From NCBI GenBank assembly GCA_949284685.1, contig CASDWE010000002.1, positions 384,476 to 448,475 of the forward strand: 64,000 nt of DNA. The letters are read 5' to 3'. Position numbers and translations under genes: made by a program. Below the pieces are notes generated by a model. The model did not search any database. It had not been told where the DNA came from and was given only the letters and a program-made list of their open reading frames with translations. This document shows, in pieces, positions 28,931 to 37,943 of the stretch. The DNA comes from an uncultured bacterium. Lineage in GTDB: Bacteria; Bacillota_I; Bacilli_A; RFN20; CAG-826. Within the stretch, counting starts at the first letter, position 1; every line of letters begins with the position of its first letter.

Positions 28931-29437
28931 ATGAATACTTTGATTGTTTATTTTTCACGCGATGGCGGTAACTTATATCACGATAATGTTAAATATCTAG
29001 AAGAAGGGAATACACAAAAACTAGCTAAAAAAATTGCTGATTTAACAAACGGCACTTTATTAAAACTTGAACCTGTGGAACCTTATTCCTATATTTACGA
29101 AGAATGTAACACTAGAGCTAAAAAAGAATACGAAGAAAATTTAAAACCACAATTTGTTAAAGTTATTGAAAATTTAGATGCATATGATGTTATATATCTA
29201 GGTTTTCCGATTTGGTATAGAACATTTCCACGCATTATCCGTACTTTTTTAGAAACTTATGATTTATCAAATAAAATTGTTAAACCATTTTGCACTAATG
29301 AGGAAGGAGATTTTGGTTTAGGTGAATTAGAACTTCGCTCTTTATTGAAAACATCTAAATTAAAATCCGGATTATCTATTCGCGGATATGATGTTGATAA
29401 TTGCGATGAAATTTTAAAACAATGGGTAAACAATTAA
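28931..29437 (+). CDS. Flavodoxin-family protein
   Basis: 168 aa. The N-terminal strand and FMN phosphate loop (LIVYFSRDGG...EEGNTQKLA) are interrupted by an insertion of about 12 residues compared with classic flavodoxins. The second FMN loop is recognisable as GFPIWYRTFP. The protein should bind FMN and carry electrons or reduce small substrates in the cytoplasm. It is followed without a gap by the phosphoesterase gene and shares a region with a flavoprotein and a rubredoxin-like gene, which suggests a redox function in an anaerobe. Confidence 0.8.
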   Translation: MNTLIVYFSRDGGNLYHDNVKYLEEGNTQKLAKKIADLTNGTLLKLEPVEPYSYIYEECNTRAKKEYEENLKPQFVKVIENLDAYDVIYLGFPIWYRTFPRIIRTFLETYDLSNKIVKPFCTNEEGDFGLGELELRSLLKTSKLKSGLSIRGYDVDNCDEILKQWVNN

Positions 29438-29983
29438 ATGAAATATTTAATATGTAGCGATATTCATGGCAGTTATGAATATTTAAACAAAATAATTGAT
29501 ATTTTTAATAAAAATAATTTTGATAAATTAATTATTTTAGGTGACATATTATATCATGGTCCTAGAAATGATTTGCCGTGCGGTTATGAGCCAAAAAAGG
29601 TTGTGGAAGTATTAAATCATTATAAAGACAAAATAATTGCTATAAAGGGCAATTGTGATGCAGAAGTGGATGAAATGGTTTTAAACTTCCCGCTGCATAA
29701 TCATAAAACTATTACACTTAATAACAAAAAATGTTATTTAGTTCATGGCCAGCATTTATTTTTTGATGTAAACAAAGATAAATTAAAAAACATCGATATT
29801 GTATTTTATGGTCATTATCATGTTTATAAAATTGAAAATATTCATAATGTTTTATACATAAACCCTGGTAGTATTTCACTTCCAAAAGAAAAAAATAATC
29901 ATTCATATATCGTTTTCGATAATAATCAAATTGAAATACGAGATTTAATGACTGATCAAATATTAGAAAATATTAAATTTTAA
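29438..29983 (+). CDS. Metallophosphoesterase, YfcE/MJ0936 family
   Basis: 181 aa with the full set of calcineurin-like motifs: SDIHG (8-12), GDILYHGP (35-42), GNCD, HGQH, GHYHV and NPGS near the C-terminus. E. coli YfcE acts on phosphodiester test substrates; the natural substrate is not known. The start codon directly follows the flavodoxin stop, so translation is likely coupled. Confidence 0.88.
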   Translation: MKYLICSDIHGSYEYLNKIIDIFNKNNFDKLIILGDILYHGPRNDLPCGYEPKKVVEVLNHYKDKIIAIKGNCDAEVDEMVLNFPLHNHKTITLNNKKCYLVHGQHLFFDVNKDKLKNIDIVFYGHYHVYKIENIHNVLYINPGSISLPKEKNNHSYIVFDNNQIEIRDLMTDQILENIKF

Positions 29984-29997
29984 TTTATAATTATCTT

Positions 29998-31167
29998 ATG
30001 AAAATTGCTTTTGTTGGCGGCGGTTATTCTGCTTGTGTCAGTGCGATTAATTTAAAAAGAAAATATCCTAGTTGGGATATTTGTATTTTTGAATATAACA
30101 ATATACTTTTAAAAAAGTTAAAAGCAACAGGTAACGGACGATGCAATATCAATAATATCAGTGATGATTGTAATAATTATAATGATGATAAAGTAAAAAT
30201 ATTACTAGATAAATATCCTTTAGATAAACAGTTAAAAGCTTTAAAGCAGTTAAATATTTATACGACCGAATTAACAAATGGCTGTTTATATCCTATGTCT
30301 TTATCTAGTGAAAATGTTTGTAAGATTTTAATTTCTTTTATTAATAGTTTAAATATAAATGTTAAATATAATTGTTTTATCAAAGATTATTATTTAGGAA
30401 ATAATAAAATTTATCTTTGTGATGATGATAATATTCAATATGAATATGATAAAGTTATCTTTTCTAATGGAACGAGTGCATCATTTAAATTAGGTTGTGA
30501 GAAAACACTTTTAGATATTTTTAAAAACCATCATTATAATGTTTCTTTGTTTGTTCCTAATTTATGTCCAATTAAAGTTAAAGAAAATGTTAAATCACTT
30601 TTCGGTGTACGTTTTAAATGCCAAGTGAAAGTTTATTATAAAGATAAATTAACATTTTCTGATTATGGCGAAATCATTTTTAAAAAAGATGGAATATCTG
30701 GAATAGTTATTTTTAATGCGACAGTCAAAACATTTTATAATTTTGATGATAAAAATTATAAAGTAGTTTTAGATGTTTTAAATAACAAAATTAATGAAGA
30801 AGAATTATTATCAATGTATAAACTAAATTGTGATCCTCTTCTTAGTTTAATACCGCAGAAATTAATCAATTATGTTTATAATTTATTAAAAATTAATCCT
30901 AAAAATATTAATTTAGATGATTGTAAAAATATTATATTTGCATTACACAATTTAACATTTACTTTTGCTGGATTATATTCATTAGAGGAAGCACAAATAT
31001 GTCGAGGTGGTATTTCTATTGACAATATAAATTTAGATAATATGGAATCTAAAATAGAAAAAAATGTTTATTTTATTGGTGAAATTTTATCTATTAAGGG
31101 TATATCAGGAGGATTCAATCTTAAATTTGGGCTTATTACTAGTTTAAATTTAATAGATAATTTATAA
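29998..31167 (+). CDS. FAD-dependent oxidoreductase, HI0933/BaiN family
   Basis: 389 aa. N-terminal dinucleotide-binding fold GGGYSACVSAINL, then the family hallmark KLKATGNGRCNINN (about 39-52), and the C-terminal FAD-binding block (GGISIDNIN...YFIGEILSIKGISGGFNL). HI0933-type flavoproteins include bile-acid-modifying reductases and tRNA-related enzymes, so the reaction cannot be assigned. It follows the phosphoesterase by 14 bp with no obvious Shine-Dalgarno. Confidence 0.83.
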   Translation: MKIAFVGGGYSACVSAINLKRKYPSWDICIFEYNNILLKKLKATGNGRCNINNISDDCNNYNDDKVKILLDKYPLDKQLKALKQLNIYTTELTNGCLYPMSLSSENVCKILISFINSLNINVKYNCFIKDYYLGNNKIYLCDDDNIQYEYDKVIFSNGTSASFKLGCEKTLLDIFKNHHYNVSLFVPNLCPIKVKENVKSLFGVRFKCQVKVYYKDKLTFSDYGEIIFKKDGISGIVIFNATVKTFYNFDDKNYKVVLDVLNNKINEEELLSMYKLNCDPLLSLIPQKLINYVYNLLKINPKNINLDDCKNIIFALHNLTFTFAGLYSLEEAQICRGGISIDNINLDNMESKIEKNVYFIGEILSIKGISGGFNLKFGLITSLNLIDNL

Positions 31168-31204
31168 TAATATCAATTCTTAATAGGAAAGGAGTTTACA
31201 TCAT

Positions 31205-31327
31205 ATGAAAAAATGGCGTTGCAAAATATGCGGATTCGTTTATGAGGGAGAAGAATTACCAGAAGATTTTACTTGTCCAGTATGTGGATATCCCGCGAGC
31301 GAATTTGAAGAAATTGAAGACGAATAA
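31205..31327 (+). CDS. Minimal rubredoxin-like protein, 40 aa
   Basis: A short but clear gene: AAAGGAG site, ATG, and [20 protein letters not shown] followed by [19 protein letters not shown]. Two CxxC pairs (Cys6/9 and Cys24/27) form one rubredoxin-type iron site. At 40 residues it lacks the 10-15 residues of the classic rubredoxin loop and looks like the C-terminal domain of rubrerythrin made as a free protein. It would be a one-electron carrier, plausibly for the flavoproteins encoded just upstream. A strong terminator follows. Confidence 0.85.
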   Translation: MKKWRCKICGFVYEGEELPEDFTCPVCGYPASEFEEIEDE

Positions 31328-31361
31328 TAATTAATTCGTTATATAAAGTAAAAGATAATGG

Positions 31362-31390
31362 CACCACGCGATTGTAGACGTGGTGTTTTT
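31362..31390 (+). terminator. Rho-independent terminator after the rubredoxin-like gene
   Basis: CACCACG (31362-31368) pairs with CGTGGTG (31379-31385) around a 10-nt loop, followed by a five-T run. It closes the flavodoxin-to-rubredoxin group. Confidence 0.8.
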
Positions 31391-31472
31391 ACTATCAAAA
31401 AATGTAAAAATTGATTGATTTTACTATCAAAAAATGTAAAAATATAGTAGAAATTACTATCAAAAAATGTAA
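31389..31472 (+). repeat. Three 19-bp direct repeats upstream of the ATPase gene
   Basis: The unit TTACTATCAAAAAATGTAA occurs exactly at 31389-31407, 31421-31439 and 31454-31472, spaced 32 and 33 bp apart (about three helical turns). Its ends TTAC/GTAA are inverted, so each copy is itself a weak palindrome. The last copy ends 10 bp before the ATG at 31483. Probable regulator-binding array for the ATPase gene. Confidence 0.85.
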
Positions 31473-31482
31473 TTAAGAAAAA

Positions 31483-32817
31483 ATGCTAAGAAGAAAAATT
31501 GATTCATATTTGCTAAATTGGAAAAATAATCCTGACAAAAAGCCATTAATAGTCAAAGGTATGCGTCAAATTGGGAAAACGACTTCAATTCGTGAATTTG
31601 CCAAAAACTATAAATGCTTTATTGAGATTAATTTTTATTTGCAACCAAAATATAAAGATATTTTTTCTTCTTATAACGCAAACGAAATAGTGAAAAGAAT
31701 ATCTTTATTAAATCCTGATATTGAAATTGTTGAAGGTGACACGCTTATTTTGTTTGATGAAATACAAGAATATAGCGATGCACTTACAAGTTTTAAATCT
31801 TTTTATGAAAACAAAAAATTTGATGTGATTGCTTCTGGATCTCTACTTGGTATTGATTATCAAAATATTACCTCGGTTCCAGTTGGGGCAAAAGAAGAAA
31901 TAGAAATGACTTCTTTAGATTTTGAAGAATTTTTATGGGCAAAAGGATACAAAGATGCTTTTATAAATGAATTATTAGAATATTTGATAAATTTAAAACC
32001 TCTTCCAAAATTTTATTTAAATCTTTTGAATAATTTATTTAATGAATACTTAATCGTTGGAGGATTACCAGAAGTTGTTTATAAGTATTGTAATAGTAAT
32101 AATTATAACAATATGTTAAAACTTCAAGATGATATTTGTCTTACATATCGAAATGATATTGAAAAATATGTTGTTTCGCTTGATAAATCGCGCGTTTTAT
32201 TCGTATTTGATAGTATAATTCGACAATTAGCCAAAGATAATCACAAATTTCAATATACAATGCTTGGTCATGGTGCTAGATATAATCAACTATATCCATG
32301 TGTTCAATGGATAAAGGATGCTGGTCTAATATCTATTGTTTATAATTTAAAATCGCTGCAAATCCCTCTTTCTTTTAATAAAATTGATAATAATTATCGT
32401 ATTTATTTTTCTGATACAACATTATTTTTAAATAAATTAGATAAAGAAGATAGGAAAAATTTAATTGCTAATCAAAATTACGATATATTCAATGGTGCTT
32501 TTTATGAAAACATCGTATGTGAAGCATTAACTAAGCAAGGCTTTGAATTATATTTTTATAAAAGTGAAGATGCCACAAAAGAACTCGACTTTGTTATACG
32601 AGTTAAAAATAATATTATCCCAATTGAAGTAAAAAAATATCGTGGTAGGAGTGCATCTTTAAATTACATATTAGAAAATAATGATGATATTAATTTTGGA
32701 ATTAAACTAACTAGGTCAAACATTAATTTAGATGGAAAAATTATTACCATCCCATATTGTCTTTCGTTTTTGTTAAAACGTTTTTTTGATCATTCAAATA
32801 TTTTTAATAATTATTAA
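31483..32817 (+). CDS. AAA ATPase with DUF4143 domain
   Basis: 444 aa of the AAA_14-DUF4143 family. Walker A GMRQIGKTT (26-34), Walker B TLILFDEIQ (87-95), a central helical region and a C-terminal domain with ELDFV (367-371) and PIEVKK (380-385), spaced like a PD-(D/E)xK nuclease core (E/D...ExK). Family members are common, often horizontally spread, and their job is unknown. It is monocistronic: terminator upstream, convergent gene downstream with overlapping stop codons. Its mRNA start must lie within or beside the three 19-bp repeats. There is no Shine-Dalgarno besides a weak AAGAAA stretch. Confidence 0.85.
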   Translation: MLRRKIDSYLLNWKNNPDKKPLIVKGMRQIGKTTSIREFAKNYKCFIEINFYLQPKYKDIFSSYNANEIVKRISLLNPDIEIVEGDTLILFDEIQEYSDALTSFKSFYENKKFDVIASGSLLGIDYQNITSVPVGAKEEIEMTSLDFEEFLWAKGYKDAFINELLEYLINLKPLPKFYLNLLNNLFNEYLIVGGLPEVVYKYCNSNNYNNMLKLQDDICLTYRNDIEKYVVSLDKSRVLFVFDSIIRQLAKDNHKFQYTMLGHGARYNQLYPCVQWIKDAGLISIVYNLKSLQIPLSFNKIDNNYRIYFSDTTLFLNKLDKEDRKNLIANQNYDIFNGAFYENIVCEALTKQGFELYFYKSEDATKELDFVIRVKNNIIPIEVKKYRGRSASLNYILENNDDINFGIKLTRSNINLDGKIITIPYCLSFLLKRFFDHSNIFNNY

Positions 32818-33920
32818 TTCTTGCTCCAGCGTGCGTATAAATTTATATCATTATAGACAGGAGTCATATCAGTAAACGTGCCCATTGTTACATTATAATT
32901 TGGGGATGAATACCAACCCATAAATTCATAACCTTCTCTTGCTACGATTGGTAATGACATGCTATAACTTGCAAAATATCGACCATTTTCAATTTCATAT
33001 AAACGCTCACCACTTATAAGAATAGCTTCTGTTGATCCATCATCTCTATCATTAAAGTCAAATGTTACAGTGTGAACTTCTTTTTGTCCTGTTTCATCTA
33101 AATCAGCAATTAAAACCCAGCTAGTGCCGTTATGTCGATAAATTCTATATCTTGCTAAATCAAAATAAAAATCACCTTCATATCCAGTGGTGTTATTATC
33201 ATTTGGATTTCCATTACCACTTAACCAAGTTGCGGGTTTATCAATATTATCAAAAGTTTGAACTAAACCATTTGAATAATAAAAAGTAAAGACATATTTG
33301 TCGCCTCTTTGTTCGAGGGTGATATTCGTAATAGATACACCTTGTTCACCTTGTTTGCCACTTGGTATAACAACAGTGAAATCTTCTCTTTCGCTGAAAG
33401 AAAATGTAAGTGTTATGTTTCCATTTTCATCTGTTTCTTGCGAGACATTTGTAATGGAATTACCATCTTTTCCATCTTCTCCCTTTGGTATAGTAAAAGT
33501 TAATGTTTCTCCATTAGATAAAGTTACATTTAAAATTCCATTTCCAGTTTCTGGATCGATGGTTTCTTCAATGTTTGAAATGGAAACACCATTTGTTACT
33601 TCAAAAGTTAATGGGGCCATATTGTCATCGGTATATGTGATTGTTATTATTGTTCCTGTATTAGTGGAATTTGGTTCTTGTGTAATACTTTCAATACCAT
33701 TTCCAGGTTTGCCTTGTGGCACTATTACAGTTATTGGATCTCTAGCATCATCAGTAAAAGTAATTGTCAATTGCAAATTGCCATCAGAAAGAGTAGTGGC
33801 GACAATATCTTCAATCATGACAACATCTGTTTTAAAAAATCCTGAACAAGACGTTAAAGATAATAAAGGAAAAGTTAGAAGCGCTAATCCCGCTAATAAT
33901 AGTTTTTTAATCTTTTTCAT
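32814..33920 (-). CDS. Surface lipoprotein with tandem beta repeats and collagen-like linkers
   Basis: 368 aa. Lipoprotein signal with lipobox LTSC (about Cys25). Residues about 30-235 are five repeats of about 40 aa, each a beta motif (I-x-x-I ... G-x-L-x-I-T-F-x-D ... F-T-V-x-I-P) joined by short Gly-rich linkers (GKPGNG, GEDGKDG, GKQGEQG). A spacer follows, and then a C-terminal InlB-type repeat ending EGYEFMGWYSSPN...LYARWSKN. It is the last gene of the eight-gene minus-strand operon, 5 bp behind the beta-helix gene. A stalk-like surface protein is the best guess. Confidence 0.78.
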   Translation of the reverse strand: MKKIKKLLLAGLALLTFPLLSLTSCSGFFKTDVVMIEDIVATTLSDGNLQLTITFTDDARDPITVIVPQGKPGNGIESITQEPNSTNTGTIITITYTDDNMAPLTFEVTNGVSISNIEETIDPETGNGILNVTLSNGETLTFTIPKGEDGKDGNSITNVSQETDENGNITLTFSFSEREDFTVVIPSGKQGEQGVSITNITLEQRGDKYVFTFYYSNGLVQTFDNIDKPATWLSGNGNPNDNNTTGYEGDFYFDLARYRIYRHNGTSWVLIADLDETGQKEVHTVTFDFNDRDDGSTEAILISGERLYEIENGRYFASYSMSLPIVAREGYEFMGWYSSPNYNVTMGTFTDMTPVYNDINLYARWSKN

Positions 33921-33925
33921 TTGTT

Positions 33926-36346
33926 TTAGACCTCCATATTGTTTTTTAAATCATTAATATTTGGTGTTTCTCCATATAAATAACCATTTTTATATCCCAT
34001 AACTTTAAATGGTGAAAATCCTATAGCAATAGATACGCATTTTGATAGCACATTAGCGACCATATCCCCGATTTCTTGTCCAGAAATATTTGTTAATGAA
34101 TAATTAAGTATATCAATATTTTTTTCAGATGATAATTCATTGCTTGAATTCGTATTATCAATAACAGTGGAAAGATTTAACCCTCCTCCATAGTAAACAA
34201 TTGGTGTGTTAACATATAAATCAGTGGATTCGTTATTTTTTACTTCATAGCCAATACCCATTGCTAACGCATTTTCTTTTAAAATTGTGCGATAGGGGAA
34301 CATTAAATCGGTTGATATTTCTAATCCTTCAAAAATATCTCCAATTTCTCCTCCTAATCGTTCAATCCATTCGACTATGTTTTGTTCGATGATACAAGAT
34401 ACATCGATAGAATCAGCATTTTTATAATCATAAAATTTTGTGTTTCCACTTAAAACGACTTGGCTAGGATAATTGACACCAGAAGCATGATATATATCAT
34501 CAATTCCTAATAACGAATTAATTAAAGACGGTAATGAATTATATATATATGGTCCATTAAACATCGTTTCTAAACTAATGCTTGCAATTCCGCTTTGATA
34601 AAAATATGTATCATTGATATTCAAAGTATTTTTATAAATAGGATTATTGTTATCACATATTAAAGATGCTGGATTTAAAACATCTTGCATAGAATTAAGA
34701 GCTTGCAAAATATTATTTAAACTTGCACTTTCACGAATGCCATAAGTTGCCATATTCATTAATATAGTATCCGCTAGGCCACTTTCTTCTTGTTTAAAAT
34801 ATTCTTCATTATTAACTTGTATTAAATTGCCATTTAAATCATAAACTTGGCTTTGACCAGTATGATCAATTTCTTCAAATTCATTAACGCCAACAGATAA
34901 AAGAAATTGTCTAGCGTTGGTTAATAAAGAATTGTCTAAAGTAAAATTCATGCTAGAATAAACTCTTAAATTATTTTTAGCGTTTCGTATTTGTGAATTT
35001 TGAATCGTAATGTTGTCACCACGTACATCAATCCCGGTTCCAACATAATTTAGATTATTTAAATTATTTCCAAAATCACAATTTCTAATATTTAAATCAT
35101 TTAATGTTATATTGTTTCCTTCTACATACATAAGTGAATTATCTTGTCCAAAAGCTTTAATTAAAACTCCTTCGGTTGTTGGATCACCAAGTGCGACAAA
35201 TGGTAGAGGTCCTTTGAATAAATCATTTAGGCCTGGAAGTACTACTTCAGTTCCGTCTTGACTAAATACTTGGGTGGGATACGTTAGATTATGACCGTTT
35301 ATAATATAACCATTTCCGTAAAAATCTTTTTGAATATGTATGCCAGTTATTAATTGTTTATTAATTGGAGTGTTTGGATGATTTTGATTAAAATCATCGA
35401 TATATTTAGTGTTATAAGTTGTCTCGAATTTATATACTTCATCAGCAAAACTAAATGTTTGTTTTTTAAAATCATAATTTCCAAATAATTTTGTATTATC
35501 GTTTAAATATTCATCAATATAAATTTTATTGTTTCCTTCTCCTTGTGTTTTATAAGTATTTTGCAAAGATTCTAAATTAGTTTGCAAAACCCCAATATTT
35601 CCTTCTAAAGAGTAGTTAGTACAATACAATAAATCATCATAATCGTAAATGTTATAACCATCTTTAACGATATTGAAATAAAATGTTGAATTGACATTAG
35701 AATTAGACAATTTAAAAGAAACATATCCTTCTTCAACATCATTTTTTATATTGGTAAATGATATTGTATTATTAGAATATAAAACGTTATTTGATGTTGA
35801 ATCTAAAATTAAATTATTAGACACATTATTTGGCAATACTTCTATATCTAATTTGATTGTTTTGTTTGTTTTGGTTTGATGGTCATCATTAAAATCATAT
35901 TCACCATAATATTGAATGTTATCAATTCTAGCTGAACTTATTGGATCTTTTGTATTAATTATTATTGCACCATCTTTATACACAATAGCGGTAAATGATT
36001 TTGATATTGTTTGTCTAACGTTTGAAACGGTAATTGTTGTTTGTCCTTCTTTTAGGGCATTTAAATAATAAATATCATCTTCTACGATAACATTTGCAAT
36101 ATCAGTATCATTGCTAGACCACACTAAAACATTACCTAAATCTTGTAAGGCCTTATCACTTCCAATTGGGGTGGCTTTTAATAATGTTTTACTATCAACC
36201 ATAAATCCTTCGTTTTGACGATAATCAAATTGAATGTCTTGAAGGTCTTCGCTGACGAGGTTGACACTAAAATTAACAGCGTATACGCTTAATATGCCAA
36301 CTGCGAATGGTAACACTAATAATATTGGCAATGATTTTTTTGACAT
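33926..36346 (-). CDS. Exported beta-helix surface protein
   Basis: 806 aa. N-terminal hydrophobic signal or anchor (about 5-27). An Ig-like Big_2-type domain follows at about 35-125 (VLVWSSNDTDIANV...GQTTITV). Residues about 330-520 contain right-handed parallel beta-helix coils (GTGIDVRGDNITIQNSQIRN, NLRVYSSMNFTLDNSLLTNA). No lipobox, LPXTG or catalytic triad is seen. Its position one base after the ABC permease gene and before a surface lipoprotein suggests that it is a cargo or extracellular partner of the transporter. Confidence 0.68.
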   Translation of the reverse strand: MSKKSLPILLVLPFAVGILSVYAVNFSVNLVSEDLQDIQFDYRQNEGFMVDSKTLLKATPIGSDKALQDLGNVLVWSSNDTDIANVIVEDDIYYLNALKEGQTTITVSNVRQTISKSFTAIVYKDGAIIINTKDPISSARIDNIQYYGEYDFNDDHQTKTNKTIKLDIEVLPNNVSNNLILDSTSNNVLYSNNTISFTNIKNDVEEGYVSFKLSNSNVNSTFYFNIVKDGYNIYDYDDLLYCTNYSLEGNIGVLQTNLESLQNTYKTQGEGNNKIYIDEYLNDNTKLFGNYDFKKQTFSFADEVYKFETTYNTKYIDDFNQNHPNTPINKQLITGIHIQKDFYGNGYIINGHNLTYPTQVFSQDGTEVVLPGLNDLFKGPLPFVALGDPTTEGVLIKAFGQDNSLMYVEGNNITLNDLNIRNCDFGNNLNNLNYVGTGIDVRGDNITIQNSQIRNAKNNLRVYSSMNFTLDNSLLTNARQFLLSVGVNEFEEIDHTGQSQVYDLNGNLIQVNNEEYFKQEESGLADTILMNMATYGIRESASLNNILQALNSMQDVLNPASLICDNNNPIYKNTLNINDTYFYQSGIASISLETMFNGPYIYNSLPSLINSLLGIDDIYHASGVNYPSQVVLSGNTKFYDYKNADSIDVSCIIEQNIVEWIERLGGEIGDIFEGLEISTDLMFPYRTILKENALAMGIGYEVKNNESTDLYVNTPIVYYGGGLNLSTVIDNTNSSNELSSEKNIDILNYSLTNISGQEIGDMVANVLSKCVSIAIGFSPFKVMGYKNGYLYGETPNINDLKNNMEV

Positions 36347-36347
36347 A

Positions 36348-37943
36348 CTAATTTGTTACCTCCAGTTCATAAACATCATTTTTAAATTGCTTTAATAAAT
36401 AATATATGACATAACCAAGAAGTGCAAAAACAACTACTAAATCGATTAAATATGCATATATATTTAACATCCCGGTTAAAGCTGATAAAAGAATATTTAA
36501 ACCACATAAAGTAATAGGAATTAAAAAAGATAAGAAATTGCTTAAATAATTATTAACTTTTTTAAATTTTCCACTTCGTAATTGTTCTTTTAAAGTTATT
36601 GTCATCAAAGCAAAATTAATAATCAAAGCAAATAGCATTCCCATAAAGAAAGTATCTAATCCAATAAGTGATGTCGAAATAAGAACAATAAATGTTGTGA
36701 CAGTGGCAACAAATGAACAAATATAAGGAATTAATAATTTTATATAAACATGCTTATACATCGAATAAGGTATATATTTCATTATTCTGATGGTTTTGGC
36801 TTCGCTTTTATATATATTAACCGCATTTAAAGAAATGACACTTGAAAATAAAAGTGCTAATAACAAATCAAAATTATTTAATAAGTAGGGCATAATCGAA
36901 ATGTAAATTGATAATGAACCGCGTAGGAGTGCAATGTTAATTGCGTTTATTACTAGATAAGTTAAAATTGGCTGTAAAATTATCAAACTAGTGTATGAAT
37001 AAGCGGTATCATTTTCTTTAAATAAAAGCATTAATTCTTTTTTGATAACCGCTTTGTTTGATTGTAAAATTTCAAACTGATGTTTATTGTTATGACTAAC
37101 ATTATATTCAAATTGATTAATTCTAACATAAAATAAAGCTATAAGTGTTATCCCAATAGCCAAAACAACAAGAGAAATAAATAAAAATAAAAGAAAATAT
37201 AATCCTTTTGAATAATCTAAAAATGAAATAGCAATCAAACTATATGGATAAACATTTTTAGATATATTGCTTATTAAAGCTAAATTTTCTTGACTAAAAA
37301 TTAAGACCAACGAATTCTCGTTTAAAAGCTCAATAAAAATATTCAAAACAAGGGAGTATAAATAACAAGCAAAAGATAAAAAAATTGCCACAACCACTAA
37401 TTGAACAATTGGATATTGTTTTAATAAACGATAAATGTATTGAATTGGTATGGATAATATAAATGCAATGCCCATATTTAAAATAGTCAAAAATAAAGGA
37501 TAAAATAAACTAGCAAATCCAAATAATACTGTCATTAAATAATTGCCCACTAGCGAATACAATATTGGTAAATTTATACATGCAGCAAAAATATAATTAA
37601 CAATTAAACAATATAAAGATTTAGAAAAAATAATTTTTAAATAATCGATAGGTTTATTTATTATTAGTGACATATCCAAGCGATTATAAAAAATTCTTTG
37701 AACATAAAATATGCAAATAACTAAGCAAATCGCCGCTAAAATTAATAAAAATAAAACACTAAAGGAAAAAGAAGCACCATCATATTGGTCGAATTGATCA
37801 TACAATGAGTTGAATAAATATACTTCGATAACTATTAAACCAACTAGCAAGACTGTTGCCAATATGAAAGTAAACCAATTCTTTTTATTTGGAATGATAA
37901 AGAAAGGATTAAGCTTAAATTCTTTTTTAAGCAAGGCAATCAT
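36348..37943 (-). CDS. ABC transporter permease, multi-TM
   Basis: 531 aa with about 12 hydrophobic segments in two sets of six around a cytoplasmic linker (about 285-320, containing LQSNKAVIKKELMLLFKEND). This is the architecture of exporter-type ABC permeases encoded with a separate ATPase. The start overlaps the ATPase gene by 17 bp, so the pair forms one transporter. Substrate unknown; the surrounding genes point to export of or handling by surface components. Confidence 0.75.
   Translation of the reverse strand: MIALLKKEFKLNPFFIIPNKKNWFTFILATVLLVGLIVIEVYLFNSLYDQFDQYDGASFSFSVLFLLILAAICLVICIFYVQRIFYNRLDMSLIINKPIDYLKIIFSKSLYCLIVNYIFAACINLPILYSLVGNYLMTVLFGFASLFYPLFLTILNMGIAFILSIPIQYIYRLLKQYPIVQLVVVAIFLSFACYLYSLVLNIFIELLNENSLVLIFSQENLALISNISKNVYPYSLIAISFLDYSKGLYFLLFLFISLVVLAIGITLIALFYVRINQFEYNVSHNNKHQFEILQSNKAVIKKELMLLFKENDTAYSYTSLIILQPILTYLVINAINIALLRGSLSIYISIMPYLLNNFDLLLALLFSSVISLNAVNIYKSEAKTIRIMKYIPYSMYKHVYIKLLIPYICSFVATVTTFIVLISTSLIGLDTFFMGMLFALIINFALMTITLKEQLRSGKFKKVNNYLSNFLSFLIPITLCGLNILLSALTGMLNIYAYLIDLVVVFALLGYVIYYLLKQFKNDVYELEVTN

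Noticed and set aside
31389..31472. Three equal repeats with short spacers, as in a mini CRISPR array
   Set aside because: Repeat unit is 19 bp with 13-14-bp A+T-rich spacers, there are only three copies, and no cas genes are near. A regulatory array fits better.
33298..33957. 219-codon plus-strand open frame opposite the lipoprotein gene
   Set aside because: It lies within the coding sequence of a clear lipoprotein on the other strand, has no ribosome binding site and its residue pattern mirrors the repeat DNA.
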